The notes: a model not told the origin generated them from the letters alone. A DNA stretch of 64,000 bases from Erythroxylum novogranatense (GCA_029891385.1 CM057231.1:70194476-70258475), one strand, 5' to 3'. Positions 34,475-46,581 are shown, counted from the first letter of the stretch. Numbers and translations: made by a program.

Positions 34475-35061
34475 AACAAATTTATAAACTCAATTGATCA
34501 CCAAAAAGCATACATTTAAATGATATTATCAACAATATAATGGATACTTCACCATAAAACATACATTTAAATATTCTAATGCATGTTCCTAAGATTGGTT
34601 ACAAATAGCATTACAATCCTCTACCCTTAGTAAGGTGATTATGTTATTATTCCTTCATGCCTAAAGTACTTTATGGAAATGGAAAGTCACCCAACTTAGA
34701 AAAGAAAGTTTCATGTTGAGAAGGCAGAGAGGGAATGAAAGTTTTAAGTTGATTATTTTTCGTTTCTAAAAATGAAAAGGGTTTCAAATTAGGCGATAGG
34801 TGAGGTAATACCCACCTATTTTTGTCAACTAAGGGCCAAATAGCTAGTAACATATGGTTAGGTATTTTAATCTAACATTTGGCGAGTAAGTACGGAATAT
34901 TTTTCGACTAGTTGAGGAAGCTAGTTAAACAGTTGTTGGAGGAATATAATCATTAAATTTTCTTTTCTCTCTTTAATCCCTTAATGTCTTATTTATTATA
35001 TGAAGAATTATCATATATCTTTAACCACAACAGTGTGGTATCATAGCAAAGACATTAGATC

Positions 35062-35181
35062 ACATGACTAAAGGAAATTTGAAAATTTTAAACAAAACCA
35101 TTTCAATTGAATGGAGGCTAAACATGACTAAAGGAAATTTGAAAATTTTAAACAAAACAATTTCAATTGAATGGAGGCTAA
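35062..35181. repeat. 60-bp tandem duplication
   Basis: 35062-35121 and 35122-35181 are identical except for one base. The array lies in an unassigned stretch (34475-35726) that contains no gene I can support. Confidence 0.95.
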
Positions 35182-35729
35182 ACATGAGCATGGAGATAAA
35201 GAAATCAAGACACAGATTTATTGATATTTTCAATAATAACGATCATCAAAAGGCATTAATAAGAATATATTTTTAAGAGCGAACAACATGATGAAAGCAA
35301 GAATTGCATCGATGCTATACTGATACACCAACTTCAACAACAACCTTAGAGCACGATGACTTACATCTAACACCATTAGCATAGGGGACCACATTTTACA
35401 TGTAACACCACAACAACCACAAGGGACCGCAGCATACAATATTAAAAAAAAGGAAAAAAAAACCACAGTGAGGCGGAAAATAATGAACACAAACACAAAT
35501 TTTGGGGGACCACAAAAAACATAAAAAAAACGGACAACAATGGCATACTACGATGAAATGTCGTCTGAGGAAGAACACATAGTGAAGAAGAAGGAAGATG
35601 CGCAAGATGATGGATTATGTCAGAAGAAAATAGGAGATTAGGGATTAGGAAAAAGACAATGGGAGATTAGGGAGGAGAGAAGACTATGAAGATTGAAGCG
35701 TGGTGATATATGTGAGTAAGAGAGATTAA

Positions 35730-37173
35730 GGCCCTGTTTGGTTGAATGTTAATTAATGGAATGGAATGGAAGGGAATGGAATGGTTTATAATGGAATGGA
35801 ATGTAATATAGTAAAAAGTTGTTTGGGAAGGATGGAAGGGTTCATAATGTAATGTAGTGAAACATTGTTTGGAAGATGGATAGAATGGAATGTAATGTAT
35901 AATAAATGACTTTTATACCCTTTATATTAAAATGGTTGTTGTATGAGGTTTATTATTTTATTATTAATTATATAAAAATATTAGTATTAATTATTTATTT
36001 TATTTTATTTTATTTTATTTATATTAAAAATAATTTATTTATATAAAATATATAAAACAATTAAAGAATATTTTTTTACATATTTTCTATTTTCATTAAT
36101 AATTTTTTATTAAATTTATTATTAATTGTATACAATTTATTATTAATTATTTAATATATTATTATTAATTATTTAATATATTTTATTTTATTCTATTATA
36201 TTCTAGGTGATTTATATATAAAATAATTTATTTTATTTTCATTTATATAGAAATATATACAAACAATTAAAGAATAATTTTTAAATATATTTTCTATTTT
36301 CATTAATAAAATTTTATTTATTTTTAATTATATACAATTTATTATTAATTATATAAAATTATTATTATTAATTATTTAATAAATTTTATTATATTAATTT
36401 TTAAATAAAAATAATTTATTTATTTATTTTATTTATATAGAAATATATACAAATAAGAATAATTTTTAATATTTTTTATTAATGAAAATAGAAGATATAT
36501 AAAATTATTATTTAATTGTTTTATATATTTCTATATAAATAAAATAAATAAATAAATTTTAAATATAAAATTTTATATTTTATTATTAAATATATATAAT
36601 CTATTATTAATAATATAAAAATATTAGTATTAATTATTTAATAAAATTTATTATATTAAATATTAATATATACAAACAAGAATAATTTTAATATATTTTT
36701 TATTAATGAAAATAGAAAATATGTAAAATTATTATTTAATTGTTTTATATATTTCTATATAAATAAAATAAATAAATAAATATAAAATATAAAATTTTAT
36801 ATTTTATTATTAAATATAAATAATTTATTATTAATAATATGAAAATATTATTATTAATTATTTAATAAATTTTATTATATTAAATATTACTATATTCTAT
36901 TTGATATATTAATATTATGATTTGATCGAGTTGATATTAAAAAGAATTGTTGAGGTATATTAGGTAGTATGTATTTATTATATTACGTTCCATCCTAAAC
37001 CCCCCAAATCGGAGGTTTCTTATTTTCACTGTTTAGGATAAAATGGAACGTAACATGAAAACCTTCGCTTCCATCTCATTCCATTCCATTCCATTATGAA
37101 ATCTTCAAACAAACGATGAAACTGTGTTACATTCCATTCCATTCCATTAATAACTCTCTAAACAAACAGAGCC
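35730..37173. mobile_element. non-autonomous PIF/Harbinger-like TIR element (MITE-type), 1.44 kb
   Basis: The left end GGCCCTGTTTGGTT and the complement of the right end GGCTCTGTTTGTTT form imperfect terminal inverted repeats that extend about 40 bp to 'aatggaatggaatgg'. Both ends are flanked by TAA (35727-35729 and 37174-37176), the 3-bp target preference of PIF/Harbinger. The interior is extremely AT-rich and itself folds back: 'ttctattttcattaat' near 36085 and 36295 is mirrored by 'attaatgaaaatagaa' near 36480 and 36705. There is no coding sequence. Confidence 0.75.
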
Positions 37174-37300
37174 TAAGGATTTCAGATTTCAGAAGAGGAG
37201 AAAGCAAACATTTGCGTCTGGCAAGAGGAAGGAGATGCAACGTTTTCTTTCAAAAGCGTTGAGTTTGAGAGAGGAAGAGCACAATGTTTTTTATCTTGAT

Positions 37301-37449
37301 GTGGGACCCACCACGATGCCACATCAACAATGATGAGCCCCGCATCTAACAAAAAAAAAAGAGAAAATCATGTTAGGACCCACCACGATGCCACATCAAC
37401 AATGATGAGCCCCGCATCTAACCAAAAAAAAAAAGAGAAAATCATGTTA
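37301..37449. repeat. 72-bp tandem duplication
   Basis: Two copies, with 'ggacccaccacgatgccac' at 37304 and 37376, each ending in an A-run and 'gagaaaatcatgttag'. Differences are confined to the A-run length and one base. Confidence 0.9.
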
Positions 37450-37853
37450 GATTTAATGAGCCAAGTAGATGACTAACGATACCCTTATGGCATCAATACT
37501 CAGGACCCAATATGAACGGTTTCCAAACTTTAAAGTCTTATTTGAAAGGATGATAAAGTTCAATATTCAATTTGAATACTTTGAAATATTATAGCCTATT
37601 TTGTACATTCATAAAAACGTTATGGTTTAATTAGGGGCTGTTTGTTTCTATTTTTTTTCTTCGTTTTTTGTTGTCGTTTTGGTAAAAAGAAAAACAGGTA
37701 AATAAAACGTGTTTGGCTTACTCTGTTGTGATTTTTTGTTTCTTAAAATAAAAAAATCACAACAATTTTAGAGAAACCAAAAACATCATTTCTCTTAATT
37801 TTGACAACATGTTTTCTTCTACAAAAATCAACATAATTCTAGTTTCTATCTCG

Positions 37854-37854
37854 A

Positions 37855-37895
<41 letters not shown>

Positions 37896-38145
37896 TAAAA
37901 TTTTATAATAATTATTAATAATAATAATAAGATAATTAATTTGGTATAATAAAATTAATAATAAAATAATAATATTAATAGTATTAAAAATAGTAAGTAG
38001 AAAATTTATAACAATAATTAATAATAATTAATAATATTATTATTATTAACAATAAATAATAATAAATAAATAAATAAGAATAACTTATTAAATAATAAAA
38101 ATTAATAAAATTAATCATAATAAAATTAATAAGAATAAGAATAAC

Positions 38146-38190
<45 letters not shown>

Positions 38191-38400
38191 TATTGAGTTT
38201 AATAATAATAATTATAAGTAAGTAGAAATTTTATAACAATAATTATTAATATTATTATTATTAACAACAACAACAACAACAATAATAATAATAATAGTAA
38301 TAGTAAGTAGAAATTTTATAACAATAATTAATATGATATTATTATTAACAATAATAATAATAATAATAATAACTTATTAAATAATAATAATAATAATAAT
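37854..38400. repeat. AAT/ATT-rich low-complexity region
   Basis: Interrupted (AAT)n microsatellites (about 37854-37891, 38149-38190 and 38355-38400) lie within almost purely A/T sequence. The flanks contain 'ccaaacgggttttattttt' and 'ctgtttgtttct' style words common at transposon ends, but I could not pair them convincingly. There is no gene. Confidence 0.8.
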
Positions 38401-38559
38401 AAGTTTACAAGAAATCTCAACCAAACGGGTTTTATTTTTAATTTTATGTTACAAATTTCAACCAAACAGGCTTTCATTTTTAAGAAAAAAAAAACCAAAA
38501 AAAGAAAATGTAAACTAAAAACAATGACGAAAATGTAGTGAAACCAAACGGATATTAAC

Positions 38560-38839
38560 CTTTTGACCTTTTCATAAACGTAGCCAAAATTTATTGGTTA
38601 CATTTTTAAATGCGTAGCTAACAATTTTTACCTGCGGAAAATAAGAGCAGCTAAAAAATATTAAAGAAGATTTTTCAAAATGTTGCTAATAATTGTAGCA
38701 AAAAATTATTAGCAATGATTAATGAAAAACGTCATTTATAGTTTTTAGCTATAAGGATCTGACAATGTTTTTGCGACAATTTTGAAACCTTCAACCGCGA
38801 TTTTTTTCTTAGCCAAAAGTCATTTTTATTGTAGTGTAA
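38560..38839 (-). mobile_element. CACTA-like terminal fragment
   Basis: The complement of 38815-38839 reads CACTACAATAAAAATGACTT, the characteristic start of plant CACTA (En/Spm) termini. Subterminal words such as 'gtagccaaaa', 'gtagctaa' and 'gtagcaaaaaa' recur inward to about 38580. The matching opposite end is not visible nearby. Confidence 0.4.
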
Positions 38840-39025
38840 TTTAGCATTACTTCCTGAATGACTTAGCTGCAAAATCAACAAAAAGAGAATTGAGATTTTG
38901 TGCTGTTATTATGACTAATCATACAAATCTCTCTTTTTTTATTAAAAAAAAAAGTCTGCATAGAATAAACTTCAGCTTAATCATCCTCCAAAAAATAATA
39001 AAAATAAAAATAAATGTGCAAAACC

Positions 39026-39757
39026 TCAAGTTGCTACGCATTGGTGTCTTTTGTTTTTCTTCAACAATTTAGGCCTAGGCTTCATGGGCTTCAAGAATTG
39101 GGCCTGCAATTTTACAGCCTCTTTCAGCACTCCCACTAGCGTCTCTTCCACCGCCGCCCCACCTTCCTCCACCGCCCCCAACCACCGCGCCACCGCCTCC
39201 GTCGTGCTCACGCAACCTCCCCATGGCTCCTTCCTCAACACCAACTCTGACTCGTATATACTCTCTCCTTCCACCTCCTTATCAAATCCATCCAAGCACA
39301 CCCTCGTCGCGAGTTTACTCAAAAACCCTTCGCTCGCTTTCACCATCTCTTTCGCATGCTTCCACGTCGCATCGAACACTATCAGAACTAAACGCCCTTT
39401 TTCGGCCTTGAGCTCCGATAAGGGAACGGCAGCCGAGGAAGGGGTGTGAGGGAACAAGTAGAACATGGGCGGAGGAGGATTGTCGCCAGCGAATATTGGG
39501 TGGAGAAGGTTTGGAGTGAGGCGGCGAGCGATGATAGTAGCGGCATTGAGGAGAGATTTGGTGAGAAGATGAGCTGTGTTGAGCTTGTGTTGAGATTCGT
39601 GAGGGTGTTGGATTACTATGATCTGAGTGGACGTTGGGATCGGTGAGGATGGGATGACGTGGCAGAGACAGACGGGGGTTGGTCGGTTGCAGTTGTCGCA
39701 AATTTGTCGCCGTCGGTGCGATGGCGTCGATATTTCGCCGGCGAATTCTAATTCCAT
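39026..39757 (-). CDS. DTW-domain tRNA-uridine aminocarboxypropyltransferase (DTWD2-like)
   Basis: Single-exon gene of 243 residues. DTW-domain enzymes transfer the 3-amino-3-carboxypropyl group of S-adenosylmethionine to uridine (acp3U) in tRNA. The N-terminus has a zinc-type cysteine set in 'CDNCNRPTPVCLCH' (residues about 20-33). The core follows with 'QHPHESQHKLNTA' (about 50-62), the signature D-x-T-W in 'IVFDATWKHAKEM' (about 125-137) and the family's 'STTEAVARWL' motif (about 184-193). The C-terminus is basic. Length and order fit plant family members. The open frame extends to TTG at 39772, but an in-frame stop lies just above and the first ATG is at 39757, which I take as the start. 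The gene is divergent from NTAQ1 with 204 bp between start codons. I recall the same pairing in Arabidopsis (At2g41750/At2g41760). The reading frame is intact and GC-richer than its surroundings. Confidence 0.93.
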   Translation of the reverse strand: MELEFAGEISTPSHRRRQICDNCNRPTPVCLCHVIPSSPIPTSTQIIVIQHPHESQHKLNTAHLLTKSLLNAATIIARRLTPNLLHPIFAGDNPPPPMFYLFPHTPSSAAVPLSELKAEKGRLVLIVFDATWKHAKEMVKASEGFLSKLATRVCLDGFDKEVEGESIYESELVLRKEPWGGCVSTTEAVARWLGAVEEGGAAVEETLVGVLKEAVKLQAQFLKPMKPRPKLLKKNKRHQCVAT

Positions 39758-39961
39758 TTCCTGCGGACTCAAAACGGCACGTCTTTACTTATATAGCCTG
39801 TGGCGTAAGAAGACAAGATCTCTACATCAAAACGCAATGTCGTTCATTACATTTTAGCCTCACTAAACGACATCGTTCTTTTCACGGTATACTAACTTCG
39901 ACGGGATTTTATTGGTCAGGTTTTGTAGGCGAAACTGGAGTTGGGAAGTACGGCGACGGAG
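39758..39961. promoter_or_regulatory. shared divergent promoter region, DTW gene and NTAQ1
   Basis: Only 204 bp separates the two start codons, so both promoters and 5' UTRs must fit here or overlap the opposite gene. A TATATAAG lies on the minus strand at about 39788-39795, roughly 31 bp above the DTW ATG, which is close for a TATA box unless the leader is very short. No clear TATA box is seen for NTAQ1. Purine/GAAG-type and 'aacgacat' words are present but not diagnostic. Confidence 0.55.
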
Positions 39962-42361
39962 ATGGCGAGTAGTACGAGTTTCGAAATTTCTCAGTTTCAA
40001 CACACCCCTTTTTACTGGTACATGTAAACCTAGTATTAGTACCGTTACGTTGAGCTCTTTTATAGTTATAGATGGAATTGGAATTCTTCTTTGGGTTAGG
40101 TCTAATTTTGTGGTTTTGGACTTTAAACTTATGTAGTGAGGAGAATGTGTATATGCTTTGCAAGAAGCTCAAGGATATTGGTGTAGCAGATGCTGATGGG
40201 TCTGATCTTTTCGTTGCTTTTATTTCCAATGATAAGAAACAGGCAGCTATCTGTTTGCTCTTCTTATGATTTTTCTTTTCCAGAAGAGAACGAAGTCTTG
40301 ATTTCACAGAATATGTGAATATTCTGTATAAAACGTTGTCAAATTATCAATTATTTTAGCTGATTAATCAAAATGATGCTCTTAGTCAACTGCTTGTTTC
40401 ACCTGATTGTAATTACTGGGTTGCACATTTACCTTTTGAATACAGGTCTCCTAGTACTCATTCTTTTTATTTTTGACAACGTTTATAGGTCCCATTGTGG
40501 TATCAAAAGGGTAGTATGAGAGCAGATGGTGCTGTCATATGGGATTATCACGTCATTTGCATACAGGTGAATGCTGACCTGTTTTCTCAGTAAGGAGTAT
40601 TTGTTTTGCTCATTAATGACAAAATGTACCTAACGTTCATTTGATATATGCAGAGGAAAAGAGATACTAGCTCTGCTCCTTTAGTATGGGATTTGGATTC
40701 TAGTCTGCCCTTTCCTTCCGCTCTAGCTACCTATGTAGCTGAAACCATCCGACCATCATTTAAGTTCTTCTCTGAGTATCAGAGGTACTATGAATCTTGT
40801 TATAAAGTTGCATAAATTGAAACTGCAGTATTTGAATCAAGTTGTTTTCTGGAAAGCAGATAGCATTTCCAATTGATGAAATACGGCTTTAGCTATAGAG
40901 CTTGCAATGGGCTCTTTGTTTGTGGGCTGAGGTTCAGCATGGTGGAAATGTTGTTGAAATTTCATTTATTTTTCTTTTCTATTTTCAAAAGAAAAGCTTA
41001 TGAACTGTATCACCCTAGTGCATAACATTTGTGCTTCAATAAGAAATGGTTTATATTCTCCATATTAAGTAGTTAGTGCTCTGTTTTCACACACATATGG
41101 TGTTTAGTTACTTCCTAATTATCTGCATTAAGTTTAGGAGCTGCGATTTTCGTGATGGTTTTCTAACCCAATAACAGGTTTGTCTTTTTTGTGTTTATTG
41201 ATCTCATTGCTCATCTGAGGTTGGTTTCAAGGACTTATCTCGGTTAACACGTTAACATTTGTAGTTGCTTGACTGCTAACTAATCAGTTTAATATTTAAA
41301 ATTGTTACTAAAGAACATCGTAAACTTTTCCATTTAGCATGTTTATGTTGGAGAAAACTGGTGGATGTAAGCATGGAGAGTTACTTTTAATTTGTTTCAT
41401 TTTCCAAATCTGGTTGGGTTAAGGTCTAGTATTATGATTCAGAGTAGTAACCTATTTAATCTAACTGATTTATGCGACTTTACTACGAAAATACGTTCTT
41501 TTCTCTCTGCACTTTCTATCAGAACTGATTCCTGTGGTTACAACTTGGGTTTTCTTGAAATTCAGATTCTTTCGGATTGTGCATGCTCCAGTGTTCCTAC
41601 GTTGGTTTTCGTCAACTAGAAGTCACATGAAAGATCCTACTGGGAATTGGATTGCTGAACCTCCCGCATATGATCCTATAGTTGCTGAGGGTAAAGCTTT
41701 TCACTGGTTGTCTACTTATGAAAATTAGTTTGTCACTATTCAAGCACATTTATGTGCAATTTCATGATTAAGAGTCTGGAACTAATGAAGTGTGGCACAT
41801 CTATTACCCTCATAATGAGAGTTTGGAACAAATAAAGTAGGCTTTATAAGCGCCAACTTCTTAAAAGCATGATGCAAGCATGCTTCTTTGTAGTTGCATG
41901 ATTCATGTTTGTTCTGGTTTTCATCTAGGTTTTTATTCTTCTATTCCTGATTCGGTGTCACAATTGTATAGCAGTGCACTTAGTCCGACTCATTGGTAGT
42001 AACGTCAATAAACTGAAAAAAAAAAACAGAAAAATTGGCCAAAAATAAGAGGAACATGGTCCTGTTATGCGGTTGCCTCTAATTCGTAAATAGAACATGG
42101 GGGCTTGTTAACCATCTTAGATGTCCATCGCTATAGTTGAATGCATTTCAGTGTGTATGATTGAACAAACAAGTAAACTTGTCTTTTCTTTCTGTATAAA
42201 CAGATGGAACAGTGCACAATTTGAACGAGTACCTGGAGATCCATGCTCATGATGTGGTAGGAAATGTGGGAACAGACATGATAGTTTCATCATTGACCCA
42301 GAAATTTGGCATGGTTATAGATGTAAATCAGGTAGAGGAGTTTTTTTCTAAAGTTTGGTGA
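39962..42361 (+). CDS. NTAQ1: protein N-terminal glutamine amidohydrolase, six exons
   Basis: NTAQ1 converts N-terminal glutamine of proteins to glutamate, creating a substrate for arginyl-transferase in the Arg/N-degron pathway. Exons: 39962-40017, 40137-40242, 40489-40566, 40654-40784, 41566-41690 and 42204-42361 (stop TGA). All phases agree and give 217 residues, close to the usual size of about 210-220. The catalytic triad is visible: Cys in 'TPFYCEENVY' (residue 19, codon split by intron 1), His in 'WDYHVIC' (about 75) and Asp in 'PLVWDLDS' (about 92). Family blocks '[14 protein letters not shown]', 'RIVHAPVF' and '[16 protein letters not shown]' are intact. The ATG context is good (ggagATGGcg). 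All introns are GT-AG except intron 2, which starts GC (CAG|GCAGCT, 40243) and ends at 40488. The gene converges on CTU2, with 301 bp between stop codons. Confidence 0.93.
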
Positions 42362-42662
42362 TGTACAAATGAAATGAATGAGATTTCACATAAATAAGCT
42401 AGCTACATGTGATATAACAAGACCTTGCCTACGAATTGCGGAAATTAGTAGTTAAAGTATCAACATAATCTCATTCAAAAAAAAAAAAAGTGCCGTACAA
42501 CTGCAATGAATGTACTGCTATTGTTCCATAACACAAACTTTATGAACGTTCCTTGAGCTAGATGATGAGGCTGATAAAAGACCATAAACCCACCAATGTG
42601 TGATGAACCGCGACAGATCCAGATAATAAGGCTGATCGCAAAGGATGTTATCACTTGCAAAA

Positions 42663-45600
42663 TCAAGTTTCATCTTCGTTGTCCGAGAGTAAACAATCTC
42701 GAATTTGCTGCCTGCAAGCAGAAAACCGTTACTATCATTTAGACAGGGACTGAAGGTAAGTGTTGTCCCTTAAAATAAATTATTAAAGAGAAGAACATTG
42801 GGTGGCAATCAAATAAATTATAGAATAGAAGAGGATACAGTAGGAAATAAGGATTTTGCTCTATGAGCACCGAACAGAGTCATAGCTTGCGAACTAGAAC
42901 TACAAAAGGTGGCATGACAAGATTGTATTCTGCACGCCAACATAGAAGTCACCATAATCCTTGTTTTCTAAAATTCTAAATGCAGGTCTGTAATAACTTC
43001 AGACAGTTTCTCACCTAAGTAAACTGATATTACCATGGTTGCTACTTTTTGGTCGCGAAACCAACTGCTGGGGTAGAAGCAAATAGAACTGCTCCATCAA
43101 TGTGGGGTCCTTGGTAGGATCTGAAACTTGCAGCTTGAGCAACAGCAAACATTAAGTTTTGAACTTTGGGAACCATCATGAGCACTCAAACTCAATAATT
43201 CAGAATTATCGAGAGGGCTATTGCAGATAGGACAAAAGAACTCGGAGGAAATGGACTCCTGGGGCTTCTGATTGTATCTCTTTATACGTCTTTGGGTAGC
43301 CAAAGGCATGTCGCAATCATTAATCTCAGGAATCCTGTTGAAATGGAATGCTTTAAGCTTCCCTGCCGTTCGAACAATTGTGGACTCTCGGGAAGGATTT
43401 TCTTCCTGAAATCCAAAGCCTCTCAGTGGTTGTTGTTAAGCATTCACTTTTAAATAAAACAGTAAAACGTTGTAACATAGTGATTCTTCCTACAAATTTA
43501 CTTCTTATTTTGGTACATCAGAGACTTGTTTACAAATTTATGCAAAACCATTACAAACTTCAAGCAAATGAAAGTTACATCCAAGCTGAAAACCAGTATG
43601 AATTTGATCCTGTAAAGAATGTGGTATATACTTACAAAAATAAATAATAGTTCCACTTCAAGGGATGAGATAAAAGTGCATAAGAAGTTTATTATCCAGA
43701 AATAAGAACTAACAAACTTTAATTTTGCAAGATTAATATTTCTTACCTGCAATAAAGTCACAAATGAAGAAACCAAACTATTGATTCCAGCACGACGGCT
43801 GTTAAGCAACTCTACGGTCTTTAAACTGCCCTGTCACAATGAGAACTGAACCATCATTACTGTAGTAGATAAATCTTACTCAAATCTTTACAGATATCTA
43901 AAGAATCATAGCATTAAAAAAATGTTTTGATCTATAAGCTAAACGAAATGATCTGAATCACTAACCCATCAAGCCAGCATAGCAAGTTCAGCTCTTGTGC
44001 TGTACAGTCACGAAGTGGAAGTACCACTGGGATCTCCCATCTTGCATCCACATATTGAATATCTGCTGATAAAGAATATCCTTGGCCCTATGTTTTAAAA
44101 TAAACATGCTTAATATAACTAAAGATAATTGCATCTCATAAATGTTTTTGATGGTCAAAACCAATGACAAAATATTACATCTATCCCTATTTCCTTCAAG
44201 ATAAAGAACAAGTTAGGTAAATGATTAGAATCTCTTCCCATAGTAAATGTAATAAAATCCCAGAATACCATTCTATCCTATTTCTTGAACTAAATTCCTA
44301 TTTCTTCAACTAATTCTTATATTTCTCAAGGTTTTAGAAGTTCCAGTACAACACAATTGAAGATTGTTTAATAGGTGCAATAAAGTGAAAAATAGGAGTT
44401 GCAGAGAAATGATACCGTCCAAATTAAGTGGAAGCTTTTAGATAGTTACAAGTAGTCAAATAACATTCCCGTGATCCAAATCATGCAAAAGGATCATGGG
44501 CTCCTGAAGGACAACCTTAGGTGATCCACCTTCCTTGATTGCAACATGGCACGTCAAGGTTTATCAGGAACCTGTCGTGCCAGCTAACTACAGTTTGAAG
44601 AAACCTCTAGAAGAAGGATGGTTTAGGTCTGTTATGCTAAATTGTCAATTGAGAAGTTTCATGATGGGTGACAAACTATTCAATTCCAACTTGTGGAATA
44701 TCTATTTTTACTTATGTAACAAATAAATCACAAAGTGTCATGAATGAATCCGAGCAAGAAGTTGAAAGTCCAACTAATTTTATGTTGCTTTAAAGTATCA
44801 AGCAAAAGCCTTTACTCATTTTCAGTAATAATTACCTTAGTTCACAGTTAACAGTACATGTAGGTTGGAACAATCAAAGTCACCTAATTCCAGAAACAGA
44901 GGGCACATTTAGATCCTGTTCTTTAGGACCATAATGATCATGAATAAAGTCAGCCAATGTACATGAAAGGAATGGTTTCCAACTAAACACATGCCTCTCC
45001 GGTGAAGAACATCTAGCAATTTTCCTCTTAATAATTGACCCCTTTCATTATGAAAACAAATATGTCTACAACAAAATAATAAACCATAAAATATGTGCCA
45101 CTTAAACAAACCTTCACTATTGATGAAATGACATGACAAGCAATACTTGATGTGCATGATCCTAGAATAAGCTTGTTGTACCCTTTTTCAGAAGCAACCT
45201 GCCATATTAACAAAATATTCTGCATGAGAAGCCACCTTTCATCTACCTTAAATTGAATTCAGCAGTGCAAACCTTTTGCAGGGCCAGCATGCGCAAATGC
45301 AGGATAAGATCTTCTTTTCCAGTTATATCATTGACAGCATCTAATAATTTTCCCAATCTATCCTTCCCACCACTATCTGAAGGGTAGATATCAGTTATTG
45401 GAACAATATGAAGTGGCTTTAGAGGTGGAGGCAGATTATAAACAATTGATTTGATTTGTTGGATTGATTTATCATATTTGTTAGAAGCTACTGGATAGAC
45501 TGCACTTTCATCAATAAATGCCACCCCAACACCAAACACTGGTAATGATCTATCCCTACTAGCCTCAAAATTCTTCTGTGCTCTGTGCTGCATCTCATGT

Positions 45601-46581
45601 ACAAACTGTAGAACCACACTGCAAAAAATCATTTTCATTCAGAATATGAATTAACCACTAAGATCAACTTATCTCCATTAACCACAATAGAAACAAATTA
45701 TAAATATAAGTACCAGATAAAGAAATAATAATGGAATATGACATGAATCAGAGTTACAGTGAATATGTATGCTGAAATAACAATGAAAGAGCAAACTATT
45801 GGTCTATGAAATGTTCCCAAGCAACAGGAAAGAAAGTCAAGAACTAGTTTATGATTCCTATTCCAGGCTAGGATGCGTTACTTTATATCTAGAAAGCAAT
45901 TTAAAAAGAAGAAATGCACTCTTCTAAATAATCGGAAAACACAGGCATAGATAAAAAGGATGTTTAAACGCACAGAAGGGCAAACACCCTGATCACATAA
46001 CATGTCCAAACTAAGGATAGAAAATAGCCAACCAACTCTGGTCAACACATGACAACAGACCTTTAAAATCATAAAAGAGAATTATAAGATAACGACAAAT
46101 GGGTGCAGATAACAGCGTATATGTAAGGCAAAATGAATTTTCATTTGGGTACATTGGAAAGTAATCAACATCGAATCTTTACACAGTAAACCAAAAAGAT
46201 ACATCAAATTTAGAACGAGATAGAACAAAGAAGAAACCTTGAAGCAGAACCGCCGGAGAAGGCAACAAGGACATTATCAGAAGGAATAATCATAGCATGA
46301 GAAGTAACAGAAAGCCTGAACTTTCCATAAAGATTACTCCTAAAGCAATCCCCACAAAATTTCCCCGCATCTCCACCATTTTCACCGGAAGGAGAGCCAA
46401 CGGCAGATATGGTTCGGTTCGTTTTGCACTTGACGCATGGACTCGGCTGCTCCCCTTCTACAGATGTTCTATTTTTGCTAGTCTCTATTGGAACCGTATC
46501 TCGTGGATGTTCACCTACGTTGTTGATGTTGTCTTCATTCCTGAAGCAACTGGACTGGCAAGTAGAAGAGTTGCAAGCCAT
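42663..46581 (-). CDS. CTU2: cytoplasmic tRNA 2-thiolation protein 2, seven exons, with a frame break in exon 6
   Basis: CTU2 partners with CTU1 to thiolate wobble U34 of Lys, Gln and Glu tRNAs in the cytosol, using sulfur from the URM1 pathway. Exons (high to low): 46581-46238, 45618-45273, 45198-45112, 44087-43966, 43825-43747, 43405-43015 and 42711-42663. All introns are GT-AG. The N-terminus has paired cysteines ('CVKCKTN', 'CGDC'), then 'SDNVLVAFSGGSASR' (PP-loop-like), 'RDRSLPVFGVGVAF', 'LILGSCTSSIA', 'GYSLSADIQYVDARWEIP' and 'DGLKTVELLNSRR'. A C-terminal zinc set follows ('CPICN', 'CCCSSCKF'). The predicted length is about 472 residues. Odd: exon 6 is 391 nt, one base short for its phases. 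After 'CKFQIL' the printed frame stops at 43097, while the family-like continuation 'DPTLMEQFYLLLPQQL' and last exon 'QQIRDCLLSDNEDET' are in the other frame. Either the allele is truncated by about 50 residues or a base is missing from the sequence. Confidence 0.9.

Noticed and set aside
35230..35605. Hydrophobic, Cys/Phe-rich minus-strand frames
   Set aside because: Translation of A/C-rich low-complexity sequence in the reverse direction; no start context or relatives.
39758..39772. Upstream extension of the DTW gene to 39772
   Set aside because: The first codon would be TTG; an in-frame stop lies just above, and the ATG at 39757 has good context.
39051..39857. Open frames on the plus strand and other minus frames across the DTW gene
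   Set aside because: They are shadows of the GC-rich DTW coding frame and have no recognisable domains.
41392..41728. Open frames in the middle of NTAQ1
   Set aside because: They read through intron 4 into exon 5; the spliced frame is the conserved one.
43378..43647. 89-aa plus-strand open frame opposite CTU2
   Set aside because: Antisense to CTU2 exon 6 and its intron; no domain, and spliced CTU2 explains the region.
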